From contig NZ_LT860098.1 of NCBI RefSeq assembly GCF_900184995.1, positions 501,001 through 565,000 of the forward strand: 64,000 bases of DNA, in the 5' to 3' direction. Positions 17,009 to 25,735 of this stretch are shown in pieces. This DNA comes from Konateibacter massiliensis (GTDB taxonomy: Bacteria > Bacillota > Clostridia > Lachnospirales > Lachnospiraceae). How positions within the stretch are numbered: the stretch's first letter is position 1; each line of letters opens with the position of its first letter. Both the position numbers and the translations under genes were made by a program. The notes below the pieces were generated by a model. It saw nothing but the letters and a program-made list of their open reading frames with translations, was not told where the DNA came from and made no database searches.

Positions 17009-17479
17009 TCATGTCCAGTTTTTGCACACATCAACCCATTCTTTATAGCCAGAGTAGGTTTCAAGTTCCTCTATCGTAAGCTCAATCGCACTGTTGCTGC
17101 TTCCACACGCCGGAAAGATTGTTTCAAATCGTTTCAGGGATTTGTCCAAATAGATTGTCACTCCTTCGTTGACTCCAAACGGGCATACACCACCTACCGT
17201 ATGTCCGATTTTTTCCTCTACTTCATCCGGAGTAAGCATCTTTGCTTTAGCACTAAACTGGGCTTTATATTTCGCATTGTCAATCTTGGCATCTCCTGCC
17301 GTCACAAGCAATATCGGCTGCTCATCCACCACAAAGGATAGCGTTTTTGCTATTCTTTCCGGCTTACATTGCAGTGCCGCTGCCGCTAACTCCACTGTCG
17401 CACTCGATACGTCAAATTCCCGAATACGCTCCTCCATGTTGTATTTCTTAAAATATTCTCTTACTCTCTCAATTGCCAT
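17009..17479 (-). CDS. YbaK/EbsC-family aminoacyl-tRNA deacylase
   Basis: Protein of 156 residues related to YbaK, which hydrolyses mischarged Cys- or Ala-tRNA. Typical segments are RIAKTLSFVVDEQPILLVTA, GDAKIDNAKYKAQF and HTVGGVCPFG. The ATG at 17479 is preferred because GGAGG lies six bases upstream, inside the slightly longer TTG frame. It is followed by a terminator, and the VOC genes upstream are in the same direction, so it may end a short operon. Confidence 0.88.
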   Translation of the reverse strand: MAIERVREYFKKYNMEERIREFDVSSATVELAAAALQCKPERIAKTLSFVVDEQPILLVTAGDAKIDNAKYKAQFSAKAKMLTPDEVEEKIGHTVGGVCPFGVNEGVTIYLDKSLKRFETIFPACGSSNSAIELTIEELETYSGYKEWVDVCKNWT

Positions 17480-17509
17480 GGTATCCTCCAACTGTCAGTA
17501 TATCTTTTT

Positions 17510-17860
17510 TCATTTCGGAATGCTGCGAAAATATATCACATTACCGTCAGGGTCGTAAAAGCTCATATTTCTGGCTCCCCAAGGTCTTGTTTCAGGTTTC
17601 TCTATTACCTCAGCACCAAGCTTTAACACCTTTTCATATTCCCTGTCTACATCTTCCACCGTAAAGGCAAGGCACATATTCCGATTATCATTATTTTTTC
17701 TGCTTCCGTCATTGTAAATCGTCAGCATCGTTTCCTCTGCAATGAGAGTCTGGTGTACTTCGTCATTGCTTTGGTTGTCAAGCTCCAACAGCTTCTTATA
17801 AAAATCAGCCAATCTGATCACATCATTGGTCAGCAATCCAACTTCACCAATTCGCATCAT
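17510..17860 (-). CDS. VOC-family (glyoxalase/bleomycin-resistance fold) protein
   Basis: Single vicinal-oxygen-chelate protein of 116 residues with the typical start RIGEVGLLTNDVIRLADFYK and end FYDPDGNVIYF. The metal-ligand positions usual in glyoxalase I (an N-terminal His) are not kept: the first beta strand reads EVGLLT. It may be a binding protein rather than an enzyme. It is one of three VOC genes within 2.3 kb. Confidence 0.85.
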   Translation of the reverse strand: MMRIGEVGLLTNDVIRLADFYKKLLELDNQSNDEVHQTLIAEETMLTIYNDGSRKNNDNRNMCLAFTVEDVDREYEKVLKLGAEVIEKPETRPWGARNMSFYDPDGNVIYFRSIPK

Positions 17861-17880
17861 TTCATCCCCTCATCTTAGAT

Positions 17881-18303
17881 TTATTTTACCCTCTGATACA
17901 TCGGATGGTCTTCATTAAACTGCACTAAATCCCACAGGTTTCCATACAAATCTTTAAACACGGCAACCTTTCCGTAATCCTGCACCTTGGGTTCTCTTAC
18001 AAACTCGATACCAATTTCCTTCATTTCCTTGAAATCTCTCTCGAAATCGTCTGTCCCTAAAAACAGAAATACCCTTCCTCCCGCCTGATTCCCGATAAAT
18101 TCCTCCTGTATGGGCTTTGATGCCTTTGCAAGCAAGATAGTCGTTCCGTTGGAGCCGGGTGGGGATACCACTACCCATCTTTTATCCTGCTCTGCCTGAT
18201 AAGTGTCTTCTACTAAAGTAAAATGAAGCTTTTTTGTATAAAATTCGATCGCTTCATCGTAATCTCTTACCACTAACGCTATATGTACTATGGATTGTAT
18301 CAT
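17881..18303 (-). CDS. VOC-family protein
   Basis: VOC protein of 140 residues. SIVHIALVVRDYDEAIEFYT has the N-terminal His ligand, and FKDLYGNLWDLVQF forms the second motif. It resembles the PhnB/extradiol-dioxygenase-like group. It lies 20 bases upstream of the next VOC gene and is likely co-transcribed with it and with the YbaK-like gene. The substrate is unknown. Confidence 0.87.
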   Translation of the reverse strand: MIQSIVHIALVVRDYDEAIEFYTKKLHFTLVEDTYQAEQDKRWVVVSPPGSNGTTILLAKASKPIQEEFIGNQAGGRVFLFLGTDDFERDFKEMKEIGIEFVREPKVQDYGKVAVFKDLYGNLWDLVQFNEDHPMYQRVK

Positions 18304-18382
18304 TGTTTTTCTCCTTTATGGGTATCTGGTTAAATTTATATTTTCCTCATTATACCACCTACGTCCATAAAAGGAAGTCTTT

Positions 18383-19165
18383 TTATTCCTTAGAAAATAA
18401 TTTTTGTGTTTTAAATACAAAATCTGCATTGTTATTCATGATGCCAGAGATTATTCCTATCGCAGCACCTTGTTTATAATTCATAGTTTTAAATAAAGCC
18501 AGAAACTCCTCACGTGCTTGCTGCATCATTGAGATAGTGGTTTTTCGATATTCGTCATCATAAACATTATAGTCATCGGAGATATCATTTTCATTTTGCG
18601 GACGATCTTCAAGAAAATTTACAAAACCATTCGGATGAGCAAATGCTTTATTTGTTTGATGGCATGTAATAAATCCTTCCAGATTTGCCAAACGCATTTG
18701 AAAAGCCTTATCAAGTCCTGCCAGATCTTCTTCCAGTGTTAAAGACCTCGTACCAGTAAGGTCGTATGAGACCTGACGAGTGCCTTCTTCATGTTCCTTT
18801 GTAATTTTATTATAGATGGTTTCGTATGCTTCCATAATAGATTTCGCTAAATCCTCAACATCGTAGTTCCCATCTTTCAAAGTCAAACTACTTATATCTC
18901 TCATGGCTGTATAATGCTCCCAAGTAACTTCATTTGTTACTGCACTTGTTATATCTCTAACATCTGTATATTCAGTCGTCAATCCGAGCTTATTCAAGTT
19001 TTCTCTTAATGCTGCTCGTCCTTCCTCTGATATTGATACATCAACTGCCTGATTTTTATAAGAAAGCAATTGTGATTTTACTGTGTTGGTTTTTCCTAAT
19101 GCAAAATCTTCTGCCAAACCAATTAAATATGTGTTTTGATGATGATTCATTTGTTGAATTTTCAT
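18383..19165 (-). CDS. Hypothetical protein
   Basis: Soluble-looking protein of 260 residues with no signal peptide or membrane segment and no family I can name with confidence. It is acidic, mostly helical, and has the segment VDVSISEEGRAALRENLNKL near residue 40, a pattern I associate loosely with uncharacterised Lachnospiraceae proteins. The start follows a GGGGAGG ribosome site. It is monocistronic: VOC genes lie on both sides with gaps of 79 and 152 bases, and a striking inverted repeat lies upstream. Confidence 0.8.
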   Translation of the reverse strand: MKIQQMNHHQNTYLIGLAEDFALGKTNTVKSQLLSYKNQAVDVSISEEGRAALRENLNKLGLTTEYTDVRDITSAVTNEVTWEHYTAMRDISSLTLKDGNYDVEDLAKSIMEAYETIYNKITKEHEEGTRQVSYDLTGTRSLTLEEDLAGLDKAFQMRLANLEGFITCHQTNKAFAHPNGFVNFLEDRPQNENDISDDYNVYDDEYRKTTISMMQQAREEFLALFKTMNYKQGAAIGIISGIMNNNADFVFKTQKLFSKE

Positions 19166-19269
19166 AACTGTCCTCCCCTAAGTGAATAGTTATAGTTGAG
19201 CAATTCTCACCACGTGTATGCTTCTTCTCCATTATGGATTGATTTTCATAAATTACTTTGCATATTTTA

Positions 19270-19313
19270 TATATCGGTATATATTCTACAAAACTTAATT
19301 TTCAACCGATATA
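19270..19313. promoter_or_regulatory. Inverted repeat flanking the promoter of the 18383-19165 gene
   Basis: TATATCGGT (19270-19278) and ACCGATATA (19305-19313) are exact inverted 9-mers, 26 bases apart. On the minus strand a TTGAAA-like -35 and TATACC-like -10 lie between or within them, so the repeat could be an operator acting on the unknown gene. Confidence 0.45.
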
Positions 19314-19317
19314 CTGA

Positions 19318-19698
19318 CTATTCATGCAATTCCAACGGTAATCCGTCCGGGTCAAAGAAAAAGGTCATCTTCTTATTGGTAATCTCATCTGTCCTAATCG
19401 GTTCTATCTCTATTCCAAGCGCATTTAACTCCCTAACCGTCTCTTCCATATTCTCAACACAAAAAGCCAAATGTCTAAGCCCGCATGCCTCGGGATAGCT
19501 TGGACGCTTTGGATTGTTATTTCCGGAGAAAATTTCGAGCTCACAGCCATCAAGCTCCAAGTCAAGTTTATAGTCGTTTCTCTCTTTACGATAATTTTCT
19601 CTGATTACATTAAAACCTAGTAAGTCTACATAGAAATGTCTTGATTTTTGATAATCGGAAACAATAATTGCAACATGGTGTATCTTTTTTAGATTCAT
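19318..19698 (-). CDS. VOC-family protein (GloA2/YaeR-like)
   Basis: VOC protein of 126 residues. KIHHVAIIVSDYQKSRHFYV and the end FFFDPDGLPLELHE carry the His and Glu metal ligands of glyoxalase-like enzymes, and GLRHLAFCVENMEETV holds a further His. The ATG at 19698 is chosen because AAAGGAG lies eight bases upstream. It is transcribed in the same direction as rhaD but after a terminator, so it has its own transcript. Confidence 0.88.
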   Translation of the reverse strand: MNLKKIHHVAIIVSDYQKSRHFYVDLLGFNVIRENYRKERNDYKLDLELDGCELEIFSGNNNPKRPSYPEACGLRHLAFCVENMEETVRELNALGIEIEPIRTDEITNKKMTFFFDPDGLPLELHE

Positions 19699-19723
19699 AG
19701 TCGTTTGCTCCTTTATACTTCTA

Positions 19724-19761
19724 AAAAAGTACATGGGCAGTTAAGTTCCCATGCACTTTTT
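19724..19761 (-). terminator. Terminator after rhaD
   Basis: AAAAAGTACATGGG (19724-19737) and CCCATGCACTTTTT (19748-19761) pair with one mismatch. On the minus strand the stem is followed by a T-rich end, 40 bases past the rhaD stop. Confidence 0.8.
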
Positions 19762-19801
19762 CGTTATTTCTATATTCATTTTATAAGGTAAACGCTACTG
19801 C

Positions 19802-20632
19802 CTATTCCTTGTCATACAAGAACTGATCCGGCAATGTCACCTTAAAATCCTTCGCCAAGTCTCTAAAGTTTTGAGGCTGGATTGTCTGCAGCTTGTGAGG
19901 GGACATGGATAGCTGTTTTACCAGTATCTCAGCAGATTTCTCAACCGTATGCATCAGACCGAAGGTCAGGTCAAAATCGATTCCCGAGCAGAACATTCCG
20001 TGATGTGCCCAGATTGCGACATCATATTTCTCCATCAATTCTGCCGTTTTGATTGCGATTGCCCTTCCGCCCGGAACCATCCAACCGATTACGCCGACTC
20101 CGCCTGGGAATACAACCGGACATTCCGTTGCCATCTCCCACAGCTCTCTTGTAAATACCTCATCATTTAGAGGCAACACAAAAGTCAGCGCAATAATATT
20201 CGTTGTGTGGGCATGATAGATAACACGGTGTTCGCCGTTTGTCACTCGCTTTTTCACCTCATGATTCATCAAGTGGGTCGGCAGCTCGCTTGTCGGCGTG
20301 CCTCCCTCCACTAGGCCCCATCTAATTCGATACTTTGTCCCGGTTTCATCAAGCTCAATAATCGCAATACATGCCTCCGGGTCAACAATAATATTTCTAA
20401 AATACTTTCCGCTTCCTGTCACAAGAAAATATTCTCCTGCAAGTCCGGGAACATCAGCTCCAATCTCCATCCATTCACCTGGTGCATTCAAACGTGGCTG
20501 AATCGACTGTACCTCATCTGACTTTAAGCGATAACTTAAGTTTCCGCCGTTACGCTCATGCCAGCCCAGTTGGTAGCCGTCGTCTGCCATCTTTATAAAT
20601 CCTTTTACAAATTTCGATTCTAAAATTCTCAT
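19802..20632 (-). CDS. rhaD: Rhamnulose-1-phosphate aldolase
   Basis: Class II aldolase of 276 residues, close to the usual RhaD length of about 274. It splits L-rhamnulose-1-phosphate into dihydroxyacetone phosphate and L-lactaldehyde. The zinc ligands are visible in YHAHTTN and in AHHGMFCSG. It stands alone: no rhamnose isomerase or kinase gene is adjacent, so the pathway must be completed elsewhere or the enzyme serves another 1-phosphate sugar such as L-fuculose phosphate. Confidence 0.92.
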   Translation of the reverse strand: MRILESKFVKGFIKMADDGYQLGWHERNGGNLSYRLKSDEVQSIQPRLNAPGEWMEIGADVPGLAGEYFLVTGSGKYFRNIIVDPEACIAIIELDETGTKYRIRWGLVEGGTPTSELPTHLMNHEVKKRVTNGEHRVIYHAHTTNIIALTFVLPLNDEVFTRELWEMATECPVVFPGGVGVIGWMVPGGRAIAIKTAELMEKYDVAIWAHHGMFCSGIDFDLTFGLMHTVEKSAEILVKQLSMSPHKLQTIQPQNFRDLAKDFKVTLPDQFLYDKE

Positions 20633-20749
20633 AATAACGTCCTCCTTTCTTCTAACTATATTGTACCATAAATACTAAGCTCGTGAAAGACCTCACCAAG
20701 TGCGATTACTATAACATAAGACAGAAGATTGAAAAGTCAAAATTGTACA

Positions 20750-22342
20750 TCAATTCATACTTTTTTTCAGCTCTTCCATTCCCACTCTCTTCGTAAATGC
20801 AAAAAATGTCTCACCGTCTATCTGGTTCTCCTTGAAAAAGAGAATTAACTTTTCCAAAACCAAATGTGCCTCTGTCGACTTTATGCGACAGTCCATACTC
20901 TCGGAAAATTTCCCTTCACCCTCCAATGCACCACCGATCCACAGTGTAAATGCATCAACCGGACCATCTTCGGTTTTTATAATGGCACCCTGAAGGCTTA
21001 AGTCTGCTATCTGTTTCTGACCGCAGGAGTTCGGGCAACCCGTGACATGAATTCGAACCGGCGTATCCAGTTCAATTTTTTCATTTAAATACTCTGCTAT
21101 TTTCTTAGCTCTGTCCTTTGTCTCCACAATTGCCAGATTACAGTACTCTTTTCCGGTACAGGAAACTGTGTAGCCAAGAAATGTGCTTGGTTTCGGAGAT
21201 AAGCGTTTCAGCAGCTCTAAGGATAGTACGTCTTCTACATCCTTATCATCAATTCCTGTAAGAAGCAGGTTCTGCGTCAGCGTCGTCCTGATGGACTTAT
21301 CACCATATTTTTCAGAAATATCGGCAAGCTCCAAAAGCTCCTCTGCATTTACCTCACCAAACGGAACATTAATTCCGATATAGTTTTTATTTGCCTGCTT
21401 TTGTGGGTGTGCACCGTAATAATAGGACGCATTCCAGTCAACCAGCTTATCTTCGCCGCAACCTGTGCTGACAGAAACATATTCCAGCAATTTTTCCTGA
21501 AACCTCTCTATTCCCCAGTCACGTATTAAAAATTTAAGGCGGGCACGGCCTCTTTTCTCACGATAGCCGTAATCTCTGAAAATCGTACATACTGCTTCCG
21601 CCACTTTAAGCACCTCATCAGGCTTTACAAAAATATCAAGCTTTTGTGCCAGAACAGGGACTGCTGACAGTCCGCCGCCAACCCATACATGGAAGCCGAT
21701 TTTTTCTTTTCCATCAAACTCTTTTACCGCGGGAGTAAAGGAGATATCATTAATCTGCGCATGTCCTGCGTTGTGTATACTGGAAGATATGGAGATTTTG
21801 AATTTTCTCGGTAAATTAGAAAAATCCTTGTTCAGGACAAAGAAGTTATTTACTTCCTCAACCAACTCTCTCGTATCCATAAGTTCATCCTTATCAACTC
21901 CCGCTAATGAATTGCCCACAATCGTACGCGGGCAGTCTCCGCAAGCTTCAAAGCTGCTTAACCCACAGGAAGAAAGTCTTTCAAAAATATCGGGCAGATT
22001 TTCCACCTGTATCCAGTGAAACTGAATTGCCCCTCTTGTCGTAACATTGGCAACTCCGCGTCCAAAATCTCTGGCAATTCCTGCCAAAATCTTTGCCTGC
22101 GCAGAATTCATCATTCCTGAATTAATGCGGACTCTCATCATAAAATATCCGTTCTTAGGCTTTTGCTCGTACACGCCTGCCCATTTGAACAAGTTCATGT
22201 CCTCCGGAGTAATGGAGGAATAACCTGTCTTCGAATATTTATCAATAATGGTCTGGATAACATCCAAACCGTCCTTATTTAACTTAATGTGTTCTACCTC
22301 ATTCAGCTTATCGCTGTTTGACCAAATTGCTTCGTATGACAT
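20750..22342 (-). CDS. Siroheme nitrite/sulfite reductase (ferredoxin-type)
   Basis: Reductase of 530 residues with the duplicated ferredoxin-like and siroheme domains of the NirA/CysI family. It reduces nitrite to ammonia or sulfite to sulfide in the cytoplasm. The Cys ligands of the coupled 4Fe-4S cluster and siroheme are intact (SCTGKEYC and TGCPNSCGQ, about residues 395-440). Assimilatory NirA and CysI are not separable by eye. It lies 43 bases after the Dabb gene, probably in one transcript. Nearby stress genes at 24-28 kb make a nitrite/NO link plausible. Confidence 0.9.
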   Translation of the reverse strand: MSYEAIWSNSDKLNEVEHIKLNKDGLDVIQTIIDKYSKTGYSSITPEDMNLFKWAGVYEQKPKNGYFMMRVRINSGMMNSAQAKILAGIARDFGRGVANVTTRGAIQFHWIQVENLPDIFERLSSCGLSSFEACGDCPRTIVGNSLAGVDKDELMDTRELVEEVNNFFVLNKDFSNLPRKFKISISSSIHNAGHAQINDISFTPAVKEFDGKEKIGFHVWVGGGLSAVPVLAQKLDIFVKPDEVLKVAEAVCTIFRDYGYREKRGRARLKFLIRDWGIERFQEKLLEYVSVSTGCGEDKLVDWNASYYYGAHPQKQANKNYIGINVPFGEVNAEELLELADISEKYGDKSIRTTLTQNLLLTGIDDKDVEDVLSLELLKRLSPKPSTFLGYTVSCTGKEYCNLAIVETKDRAKKIAEYLNEKIELDTPVRIHVTGCPNSCGQKQIADLSLQGAIIKTEDGPVDAFTLWIGGALEGEGKFSESMDCRIKSTEAHLVLEKLILFFKENQIDGETFFAFTKRVGMEELKKSMN

Positions 22343-22385
22343 ATATTTCTCCTTTTTATAATGATTAGATTTTTACCGACTTCTC

Positions 22386-22679
22386 TTAGTACTCATAGTC
22401 AATGCAGGCACGGCTTTCTCTCACCTGCGTGATAAACTTTCCGAATGCCACGTGTGTCGGGTGTTTCTGGTATTCGTTTAAGCCGGCTATATCTTCAAAA
22501 TCACAGATAAGCGCTAAATCGCAGTTAGTTTCCGGTGTTTCCTTATGATTGCATACTACCTCAAGCTTTTTGAGTGTCGGTATCTCTTTCTCAAAGCTTG
22601 CAAGCATTGATTTTGCCGTTTCCAGATTCTCTGTCTTTTCATTTTCCTGTAATTTAAACATTACAATGTGTTTTATCAT
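22386..22679 (-). CDS. Dabb-family (stress-responsive A/B barrel) protein
   Basis: Small dimeric alpha-beta barrel protein of 97 residues with the typical start MIKHIVMFKLQENEKTENLE and the YQKHPTHVAFGKFI segment. The family includes stress-responsive and heme- or polyketide-related proteins; its role here is unknown. AAAGGAATG precedes the start. The reductase gene follows closely, which suggests a shared transcript. Confidence 0.88.
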   Translation of the reverse strand: MIKHIVMFKLQENEKTENLETAKSMLASFEKEIPTLKKLEVVCNHKETPETNCDLALICDFEDIAGLNEYQKHPTHVAFGKFITQVRESRACIDYEY

Positions 22680-22717
22680 GTTATATTCATTCCTTTCAGA
22701 GTGTTGTTCCGCTATTT

Positions 22718-23149
22718 TTAATTATTGCGTGCCAACTGTATTTCCATCAGTGATATATTTTCACGCATCCTCTGCGCTGTCTCCCAAGAGATACGTCCGT
22801 TTTCATACATTGTCTGGATATTGTTACGCTCAATTTGAAATCCCAGTGTTACAATGTCTTCTACATTTAGCGTCACGTTTTCTTCGTTTACCAAGCCTTC
22901 CTCTCGCTTTAAGTCATCCTTCTCCTCATGTCCGCTCCATATGGACAAGGAAAGCTCATAGTCTGCTATATATTTTTTTACCAGCGAATTGCCTTCATCC
23001 AGTGCTTTTAATTTCTCCAGCACATACATATCATTCGATTTATACAGCTTATATATCCTCTTTCGAACCTCAACTGCGTTCTGCTCACTCCTGTCAAACT
23101 TCTTGATGGCACGCCTGACAACGTTAATCCCCCGCAGATCGATTTTCAA
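22718..23149 (-). CDS. Hypothetical protein, possible remnant of a Na+/H+ antiporter tail
   Basis: Charged, soluble 143-residue frame that can only start at TTG (23149), or further in at an internal ATG. The C-terminal stretch GFQIERNNIQTMYENGRISW followed by ETAQRMRENISLMEIQL recalls, from memory, the cytoplasmic tail of CPA1-type Na+/H+ antiporters, which are over 600 residues long. No membrane segments precede it: the frame is open only a few codons further up and then hits a stop inside the neighbouring lipoprotein gene. I read it as a probable 3' fragment, but a small intact gene cannot be excluded. Confidence 0.5.
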   Translation of the reverse strand: MKIDLRGINVVRRAIKKFDRSEQNAVEVRKRIYKLYKSNDMYVLEKLKALDEGNSLVKKYIADYELSLSIWSGHEEKDDLKREEGLVNEENVTLNVEDIVTLGFQIERNNIQTMYENGRISWETAQRMRENISLMEIQLARNN

Positions 23150-23178
23150 AAACTTTTTCTTATTCCTGTTTACGATAT

Positions 23179-23454
23179 CTATGAATATTTTCCGTCATCG
23201 GTTGTCATTGTCAGCAAGTCCTCCTCGACCGTATAGCTTCCATATGGCAAGTAACTGCTCAACATATCATAGGAAAATGAAATTTTATCACCTTCAATGG
23301 TAAGGCTAGGCAGCCCTGCTATCTCTTCCCCGTACTGCTTCATTATGTAGTTTCCATCCGTTACAACCACATTGTTTTCTTCCTCAGTACACCCCACAAA
23401 TACGTTCATTGTAAAAATTGCCAGTAATATCATTATTATTTTTTTCATGTTCAT
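23179..23454 (-). CDS. Short lipoprotein, probably C-terminally truncated
   Basis: Lipoprotein of 91 residues: the signal peptide ends in FVGC, followed by a small beta-rich domain (YVMKQYGEE-like start, SYLPYGSYTVEEDLLTMTTD). The reading frame stops at DDGKYS, where similar small lipoproteins usually continue through another beta strand. In another frame the sequence goes on as IFIDIVNRNKKKFL and runs into the following ORF, so a frameshift or deletion junction at about 23180 is likely. AGGGG precedes the ATG. Function unknown. Confidence 0.6.
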   Translation of the reverse strand: MNMKKIIMILLAIFTMNVFVGCTEEENNVVVTDGNYIMKQYGEEIAGLPSLTIEGDKISFSYDMLSSYLPYGSYTVEEDLLTMTTDDGKYS

Positions 23455-23503
23455 TTTTCCCCTAATTATTTTCTATCAAATATATACTAATTATTCTCTC
23501 CCG

Positions 23504-24517
23504 TCAAATCTGCTCCTGCATAATTTTCATCTTATTGTCCTTAAACTCAACCGTGGCAAAGGAGCCGTTTATCAACTGTATCTGGGGTGGAATATGCCCG
23601 ATGTCACAGCCGAATAGTATTGGGATATCCATGCCGTCAAACGCCAGCCGAAAGGCATCTGCAAGATTGAAGTCCTGCTGCTGCGAATATCCGTAAGGAC
23701 GTCCGATTAGGAGTCCCTTACAATGGAGAAACCAGCCGTTTTGCCGCATTTGCCAAAAGGCACGGTAAAGCTGTGTAGAATTCATATTACAGCTCTCAAG
23801 TGCCCAGATAAAACCATCATTCTTATATTTTTCAAAAAAAGCAGAAGTATCTGCAAACCTTGTTCCAATCAAGGGACAAAGCACATCCATACACCCGCCA
23901 ATCATCCGCCCCGAAAAGCTTCCCTCCGGCGAGCCTCCAATCGGGATAACCAGAGTTTCCTTATCCAGAATATATGTCTCCCCTGTTTCATCCCCGTAGT
24001 TACAAAATTCACCGTATTTTTCAGAGCTGTGCTGTATCGTTTTATCTTCTGATAATAGATTATATAGAAATAAATCCGATGGGTCAATATTTTTAAAGCC
24101 CATGTTCATAAAACTTGAGCCATGAACGGTTGCAATATCACTAACTAAAGTTAGCGGCAAAAGCAGCGTGGTGATGTCAGAATAGCCGCAAATCCACTTT
24201 GCTTCCAGTTTGGAAAGTTCATCAAAATCAAGGTGCGGAAGCATATCCATCAAAAATTCTCCTCCATAGGGCGGGATAATTGCTCGCACTTTCTCATTCA
24301 TGTATAGCTCCATAAATTCCTTTGCTCTGGTTTTTGCATCTGCACTCACCATTTTTTCATCATGTCTTACAGAATCGGTCAATATGACCTTGTAGCCTAA
24401 CTGTTCCACATTTTTAACTGCATGTTCCAGCACTCCATGCAGATAAGGCGCCACTCCTGAGGAGGGCGCGCATACTCCGATTGTATCACCTTTTTTTAGT
24501 AATCTAGGATATCTCAT
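23504..24517 (-). CDS. LD-carboxypeptidase (peptidase S66)
   Basis: Serine peptidase of 337 residues. The start GDTIGVCAPSSGV, the nucleophile region ICGYSDITTLLL (Ser near 116), the Glu in IWALESCN and the His region CDIGHIPPQ are those of family S66. The family includes muramoyltetrapeptide carboxypeptidase (LdcA) and the microcin C immunity protein MccF. There is no signal peptide, so a cytoplasmic role in cell-wall peptide recycling or detoxification is likely. It follows the flavodiiron gene by 30 bases. Confidence 0.9.
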   Translation of the reverse strand: MRYPRLLKKGDTIGVCAPSSGVAPYLHGVLEHAVKNVEQLGYKVILTDSVRHDEKMVSADAKTRAKEFMELYMNEKVRAIIPPYGGEFLMDMLPHLDFDELSKLEAKWICGYSDITTLLLPLTLVSDIATVHGSSFMNMGFKNIDPSDLFLYNLLSEDKTIQHSSEKYGEFCNYGDETGETYILDKETLVIPIGGSPEGSFSGRMIGGCMDVLCPLIGTRFADTSAFFEKYKNDGFIWALESCNMNSTQLYRAFWQMRQNGWFLHCKGLLIGRPYGYSQQQDFNLADAFRLAFDGMDIPILFGCDIGHIPPQIQLINGSFATVEFKDNKMKIMQEQI

Positions 24518-24547
24518 GTTGTCTTTCCCTTTGCTGTATTAGAATTT

Positions 24548-25735
24548 CTATTCACATAATGCCTTGGCAATCTCCGCTGCCTTGTTAAAATCCTCCTCTT
24601 CCGGATTCCACTGGCATTTCGCCTCTGCTTCCACTACGGAGAAGCCTGCGTTTTCTAATCTCTCACGAAGCACCTTTGTGCCCTCGCCGCTCCAGCCATA
24701 GCAGCCAAACACTGCAGCCTTCTTGTTCTTAAACTTTAACTCCTTGAGGAAATCAAGCCAGCCTCCCATCGAAGAAATAACACTTCCTCCTACTGTCGGT
24801 GCTCCAACTGCGATTGCCTTGGAATTGAATACCTCTGTCATAATATCATTTTTGTTTGTCTTTGATATATTAAATATTTTTACCCTTGTATTTGGTGCAA
24901 GCTGTGCAATCTCAGCACTAATTTTGTGAGCAAGCTGTTTGGTTCCGTCCCACATCGTGTCGTAGACAACCGTAATCTGGTCCTCCTGGTAGTTCTGTGA
25001 CCACTCATAATATTTCTCCACAATCTGCATCGGATTTTCTCTCCAAATGGAGCCGTGGCTTGTGGCAATCATATCAATCGGCAGATTTAAGCCTTGGATT
25101 TCTTCAACCTTCTTTTTTACAAGTGCAGAGAACGGATTTAAAATGTTAGCATAGTATTTTCTCGCTTCTTCCCACAGACGGCACTGGTCCGCCTTGTCGT
25201 TAAACAGCTCCTCCACCGCATAATGCTGTCCGAATGCATCGTTTGAAAACAGGATATTGTCTCCGGTCATGTAGGTCGCCATACTATCCGGCCAGTGAAG
25301 CATTTTCATCTCAACAAAAATAAGCTTCTTTCCGTTTCCGATATCGATTGAATCGCCGGTCTTTACAACCTGATAATTCCATTCCGGATGGTGATACTGA
25401 CCTGTCAAAGACTTTACACCGCTTGCCGTACAGTAAATTGGAGTGTTTGGTATTTTCTCCATCAGTGCCGGCAGGGAACCGCTGTGATCCACCTCACCGT
25501 GGTTTGCAACGATAAAATCAATCTCATTCAAATCAATTTCTTTTTCCAAATTGTCAATAAATTCCGTAGAATGAGGCTTCCAAACCGTGTCGATTAAGAC
25601 TGTCTTTTCTTCCTTAATCAGGTAGGCATTTTGGCTTGAGCCATGATTGATGGAATATTCCGATCCGTGAAAGGTCTCCAGTTCCCAATCCATAAATCCA
25701 ACCCAGTATACATTGTTTTTTACATGCTTCTTCAT
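24548..25735 (-). CDS. Flavodiiron protein (A-type flavoprotein)
   Basis: Cytoplasmic NO and/or O2 reductase of 395 residues. The metallo-beta-lactamase-like domain carries the diiron ligands HGEVDH (about 79-84), a His in MLHWPDSM, an Asp in FSNDAFGQH and a His in TSHGSIW. The flavodoxin domain (about 255-395) has VYDTMWDGTKQLA for FMN. No rubredoxin domain is fused, so electrons must come from a separate carrier. Its start touches the stop of the RIC gene, so ric and this gene form an operon for nitrosative/oxidative stress. Confidence 0.94.
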   Translation of the reverse strand: MKKHVKNNVYWVGFMDWELETFHGSEYSINHGSSQNAYLIKEEKTVLIDTVWKPHSTEFIDNLEKEIDLNEIDFIVANHGEVDHSGSLPALMEKIPNTPIYCTASGVKSLTGQYHHPEWNYQVVKTGDSIDIGNGKKLIFVEMKMLHWPDSMATYMTGDNILFSNDAFGQHYAVEELFNDKADQCRLWEEARKYYANILNPFSALVKKKVEEIQGLNLPIDMIATSHGSIWRENPMQIVEKYYEWSQNYQEDQITVVYDTMWDGTKQLAHKISAEIAQLAPNTRVKIFNISKTNKNDIMTEVFNSKAIAVGAPTVGGSVISSMGGWLDFLKELKFKNKKAAVFGCYGWSGEGTKVLRERLENAGFSVVEAEAKCQWNPEEEDFNKAAEIAKALCE

